This document shows positions 60,750-64,000 of a stretch of 64,000 nt of DNA, one piece after another. The notes under the pieces are model-generated. The model searched no databases. It had not been told where the DNA came from and was given only the letters and a program-made list of their open reading frames with translations. The position numbers and the translations under genes were made by a program. Source of the stretch: Poriferisphaera corsica. Its GTDB lineage: Bacteria; Planctomycetota; Phycisphaerae; Phycisphaerales; Phycisphaeraceae. The DNA lies in NCBI RefSeq assembly GCF_007747445.1, contig NZ_CP036425.1, forward strand, positions 4,138,175-4,202,174, given 5' to 3'. Positions within the stretch are counted from its first letter, which is position 1, and the number at the start of each line of letters is the position of its first letter.

Positions 60750-60881
60750 TTGCCTTGAAATAAAGTGATGCTTCATCGTCTTCACAATCAATAATGACTC
60801 TGCGGACTGGTGTGATCGTGTTCTGTAGCCAGATCGCTAATGTAAGTCATTGAACAACTGAATCTCCCAATGGAACCAGAT

Positions 60882-60920
60882 ACCTTGTGATTGCTTGCAG
60901 TCACAAGGTTTTTATTTTCT
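60882..60920 (+). terminator. Rho-independent terminator of the amylase gene
   Basis: ACCTTGTGA pairs perfectly with TCACAAGGT over 10 bases, followed by TTTTATTTTC, 130 bases after the stop. Confidence 0.88.
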
Positions 60921-61034
60921 TCGATGAGGAGTTACAGAGATGTTTTGTATACAAAACGTGGCAGAGAAGGGGGAATGGCCGATACATTAAGTGAATGACT
61001 CATAATTCAATCTGAAGACGATAGGAGCTTGATG

Positions 61035-62798
61035 ATGCTCAAACAATATATCGCTGGTTTTATGCTGATTGCGGGCATGTTGGTGATGGTGGGTTGCGGG
61101 AGCGGCAGGCCGGAGGCGGATCTAGTTTATATCTCGGGAAGTGGCCATAACACAATGGACCCGCAGCGGATGTCGTGGCTGCACGATTTCCGTGTGGCGC
61201 GATGTTTGTATGAACCAATGCTGCGGTATGACTTCAAGAATGGCGAGTTTATGGCGGGAGTGGCGAAATCGTGGGAGATGTCAGCCGATGGCCTGAGATA
61301 TACATTCAATATTCGTGAAGACGCGAAATGGTCAAATGGGGAGCCGGTACGGGCGGAAGATTTTTACTGGGCTTGGATGCGAGTGTGCATGCCTGATCAG
61401 GCGGCTGATTATTCGGAATTCTTCTACCCGATCAAAGGGGTGCAAGCATTTTATCAATGGCGACTGGATCAACTGAGCGATTTTGTGAAGCAGTATCCCA
61501 AGGGTGATCAAGCTGCTGCCGATGCGATGTATGAACGAACAAAAAAGCAGTTTAAAGAAACGGTTGGAATCACAACGCCAAATGAACAGACCGTAGTGGT
61601 TGAGTTAGAGCGACCAACACCATACTTTTTACAGTTGGTGGCCTTTACGACATACACGCCAACACATCATCAATCGGTAATGGCGAATATGCGTGTGAAT
61701 GCTGAGACGGGTGCGATTACGTTGGATGCAACATACTGGTCGGATCCGAAACGATTAGTGACGAATGGGCCATATGTTTTGGTGAAGCGGCAGTTCAAGC
61801 AATATCTATATATGAAGGCAAATGATCAGTATTGGAATCGGGCGGCGATGAAGAACGATTCGGTGCTGGAGCGGATCATTGAGAACCCGGAGACAGCATT
61901 GCGGGTGTATGGGGATTCAAGAGAAGGGATTGATTTGTGGCCTGACGTACCTGCAAGCGGCGCGATCGGCGAGCTGCTGATTAACGCATCAAAAGAAGGT
62001 AAACGAAATGATGTGCATGTAATCGAATCAGCAGGGACCTATTTCTACAATTTCAGTTGCAGCAATGAACGAACGCAAGCTGGGGCTCCAAATCCATTAC
62101 GTGATGCGCGGGTCAGAAAGGCAATGGCCATGTCGATTGACCGACAATACATTGTTGATCGTGTGACACGTGTGGGGCAACCGATTGCCAGAACGTTTGT
62201 ACCGCCGAATACGATCGTGGGCTATACCCCACCGGTAGAGGATGGGATTACATTTGATCCGGAGCCGGCAAAATCGCTGCTGGATGAAGCTGGGTATCCA
62301 GGTGGTGACGGATTTCCAACGCTAACATTGCTATTTAACACAGGGAATATGCATGAATTTCCGGCACAGGCAATCGTGAAAATGTGGGAGACTCACCTTG
62401 GTATCAATGTGAATCTGCAGGGTGTTGAAACAAAGGTGTTTGGCGATCGACTTAAGAAGCATGACTTCGATATTTCCAGGGCAGGGTGGTACGGCGATTA
62501 CCCTGATCCAACCACATTTCTAAACAAAATGGCGGCGCATTCGAATAATAATGATGCCGACTGGCAAGATCAGCAGTACAACGCATTGCTGGAGAAGGCC
62601 GCAAATGAACTTGATCCGCCAAAGCGAATGAAGATTCTGGAAGAGGCAGAAGGACTGATGCTCGAATCCGCCCCAATGGCGCTTATCTATCAATATAACC
62701 ATTTACGGTTATACAATGCGGAACGTGTTAAGGGATTGGCCGAGCAAGATAATGCGTGGAATAAGTTCTATATGGAATTCATCAGCGTCGAAAAATAA
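61035..62798 (+). CDS. Peptide/oligopeptide-binding lipoprotein (OppA-like, SBP_bac_5)
   Basis: The 587-residue lipoprotein starts with a lipobox (LVMVGC) and has the SBP family 5 pattern: TMDPQRMSWLHDFRVARCLYEPML, GLRYTFNIREDAKWSNGEPVRAEDFYWAWMR, DARVRKAMAMSIDRQYIVDRV and ISRAGWYGDYPDPTTFLN. It binds peptides or other ligands for an ABC importer; no permease or ATPase gene is adjacent, so it is an orphan. The ATG at 61035 has AGGAG seven bases upstream; TTG 61029 and ATG 61032 are also in frame. Confidence 0.92.
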   Translation: MLKQYIAGFMLIAGMLVMVGCGSGRPEADLVYISGSGHNTMDPQRMSWLHDFRVARCLYEPMLRYDFKNGEFMAGVAKSWEMSADGLRYTFNIREDAKWSNGEPVRAEDFYWAWMRVCMPDQAADYSEFFYPIKGVQAFYQWRLDQLSDFVKQYPKGDQAAADAMYERTKKQFKETVGITTPNEQTVVVELERPTPYFLQLVAFTTYTPTHHQSVMANMRVNAETGAITLDATYWSDPKRLVTNGPYVLVKRQFKQYLYMKANDQYWNRAAMKNDSVLERIIENPETALRVYGDSREGIDLWPDVPASGAIGELLINASKEGKRNDVHVIESAGTYFYNFSCSNERTQAGAPNPLRDARVRKAMAMSIDRQYIVDRVTRVGQPIARTFVPPNTIVGYTPPVEDGITFDPEPAKSLLDEAGYPGGDGFPTLTLLFNTGNMHEFPAQAIVKMWETHLGINVNLQGVETKVFGDRLKKHDFDISRAGWYGDYPDPTTFLNKMAAHSNNNDADWQDQQYNALLEKAANELDPPKRMKILEEAEGLMLESAPMALIYQYNHLRLYNAERVKGLAEQDNAWNKFYMEFISVEK

Positions 62799-62843
62799 TA
62801 CTGACGTGTTTTGATATGACATTAAATATAAGTACAGATAGAA

Positions 62844-62873
62844 AAACTGCAGCGATCTAAACCGCTGCAGTTT
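62844..62873. terminator. Bidirectional terminator
   Basis: AAACTGCAGCG pairs perfectly with CGCTGCAGTTT over 8 bases. On the minus strand it is followed by TTC, and on the plus strand by GTTTGTT; it separates the OppA-like gene from the convergent dehydrogenase gene. Confidence 0.85.
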
Positions 62874-62895
62874 GTTTGTTGATGACGCTAGTTTG

Positions 62896-64000
62896 TTATG
62901 CACTGACGATGTTGTCGTACTTGTCTGTGAACTGACGCATGGCTCCGCGAGTATCGATAATGAGCTTCGCATTCTTGGCGACAAACTCGTAGTCGTATGC
63001 GGCATGGTTCGTTGCGATGAGAATGGCATCGTAACCAGCAAGTGATTCGGCGGAGAGTTCTACTGATTGTTTATTAACGTTGGGGTAATGACGCATTTTG
63101 TGAGTAGCTGGAACGTGAGGGTCGTTATAATCAACTGTTGCGCCAAGGTCTTCGAGCTGCTCAATGAGTTCGAATGAAGGTGATTCACGCACATCATCGA
63201 CATCGGGCTTGTACGCGAGGCCGAGGATGAGGATTTTCGATGTTTTGAGCGCTTTACCATGATCGTTGAGCGCGAGCATTGTCCGCTGAACAACGAATGA
63301 TGGCATTTCATGGTTGACCTGACCGGCAAGCTCAATAAAGCGTGTTGTTTTACCAACTTCTTTAGCTTTCCATGTGAGATAGAACGGATCAATCGGGATG
63401 CAGTGGCCTCCGAGTCCGGGGCCTGGGTAGAAAGCCTGGAAGCCAAATGGCTTGGTTGCAGCCGCGTCGATCACTTCCCAGACATCAATATCCATCGCGG
63501 TCAGAATGATCTTCATCTCATTCACAAGTGCGATGTTTACTGAGCGATAAACGTTTTCGAGGATCTTAGCTGATTCAGCAACTTCTGCTGAGGAAACGGG
63601 GATGATGTCAGAGATCGCATATTTATAGAGTTCCACCGCAAGATCGGTTGATTCCTTATCAAGGCCGCCGACGAGCTTAGGAATGGTTTGCGTGTTGTGT
63701 GACTTGCGGCCTGGGTCTTCGCGCTCAGGTGAGTATGCGAGATAGAATTCGCCATGCTTCAAGCCAGTTTCTTCGAGAATGGGGAGCATAACGTCGCGGG
63801 TCGTGCCGGGATAGGTCGTCGACTCAAGAACGATGAGTTGATCAGGGCGCAATGTTTTTGCGACCAACCGTGTGGTGTCCTCAACGTATGAGAGGTCCGG
63901 ATCCATATGCTTGCCCAGCGGGGTTGGAACACACAGTAAAAGTGCGTCAGCTTCGCCCATCCGTGACATGTCAGCGGTTGAATCGAACGTTTGGCCGTTA
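62896..64000 (-). CDS. Nucleotide-sugar dehydrogenase, truncated at the window edge
   Basis: The frame is open from the window's right edge, so the N-terminal NAD-binding Rossmann start is missing and an in-frame ATG at 63969 is internal. The visible 368 residues contain VPTPLGKHMDPDLSYV, the ESTTYPGTT and YSPERED of the family, the catalytic cysteine in PGPGLGGHCIPIDPFYL and the C-terminal domain (VDDVRESPSFELI). It is a UDP-sugar or UDP-HexNAc dehydrogenase of the WbpA/WecC/UglA type that makes a nucleotide-activated uronic acid for capsule or exopolysaccharide; which sugar cannot be said. Confidence 0.9.
   Translation of the reverse strand, partial: NGQTFDSTADMSRMGEADALLLCVPTPLGKHMDPDLSYVEDTTRLVAKTLRPDQLIVLESTTYPGTTRDVMLPILEETGLKHGEFYLAYSPEREDPGRKSHNTQTIPKLVGGLDKESTDLAVELYKYAISDIIPVSSAEVAESAKILENVYRSVNIALVNEMKIILTAMDIDVWEVIDAAATKPFGFQAFYPGPGLGGHCIPIDPFYLTWKAKEVGKTTRFIELAGQVNHEMPSFVVQRTMLALNDHGKALKTSKILILGLAYKPDVDDVRESPSFELIEQLEDLGATVDYNDPHVPATHKMRHYPNVNKQSVELSAESLAGYDAILIATNHAAYDYEFVAKNAKLIIDTRGAMRQFTDKYDNIVSA

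Noticed and set aside
1-64000. CRISPR arrays and tRNA/rRNA genes
   Set aside because: No regularly spaced repeats with unique spacers and no tRNA T-loop/acceptor pattern outside coding sequence were seen; hits such as GGTTCGA-like strings fell inside genes.

Overview
The window looks like chromosomal DNA of a planctomycete, most likely of the class Phycisphaerae. This is an inference from gene content: PEP-CTERM sorting tails (4609-5466, 55027-55971), a DUF1800/DUF1501 exported pair, a futalosine-pathway menaquinone gene (mqnD), mur genes scattered instead of in one dcw cluster, secreted polysaccharide enzymes, and moderate GC. No tRNA, rRNA or CRISPR array was seen.

Layout. 1-15 kb: a partial GIY-YIG-associated protein, murF, a small membrane protein, an AhpD-like protein, a PEP-CTERM beta-solenoid, murE, a secreted GH2 enzyme, mqnD, miaE, an HTH-receiver regulator and moeA. 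14.6-16.8 kb: a HAD phosphatase and a GlmM-type mutase. 16.8-21.5 kb: an isolated phage-type head module (portal, scaffold-like, SU10-type capsid, connector-like, holin-like, lipoprotein) with no terminase, tail or integrase, transcribed divergently from a GAF-AAA+-Fis sigma-54 activator. 23-27.7 kb: leucyl aminopeptidase, an exported repeat protein, an unknown gene and an Rrf2 regulator. 28-35.4 kb: a chemotaxis operon cheW-cheR-cheA-cheX-cheY-DUF342-cheB without a receptor. 35.5-44.2 kb: TIM-barrel isomerase, DUF1800, DUF1501, two lipoprotein acetolactate-decarboxylase homologues on opposite strands, PqiA, a DUF5996-like protein. 44.2-46.2 kb: a lone OLD-family ATPase-TOPRIM gene. 46.3-49.9 kb: parB, a 1.27-kb gene-free region with parS-like sites and a DnaA box, then a soluble histidine kinase. 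51-64 kb: alkylsulfatase, EF-hand protein, MarR operon, a broken LamG/PEP-CTERM gene, threonine aldolase, a secreted GH13 amylase with a dockerin-like tail, an OppA-type lipoprotein and a truncated nucleotide-sugar dehydrogenase.

Structure not explained by genes. (1) At least nine copies of a 15-bp palindrome CTAAY-N5-RTTAG, mostly at or just after stop codons. (2) Four diverged copies of a ~126-bp element with terminal inverted repeats. (3) The G/C strand bias reverses abruptly near 49 kb, next to parB and the parS sites, regardless of gene orientation, which suggests a replication origin; further reversals near 1.4-1.8 kb and 15-17 kb do not fit a simple single-origin picture. (4) The stand-alone capsid module with a hairpin-plus-U-tract attenuator directly behind the capsid gene is the best candidate for an undescribed system.
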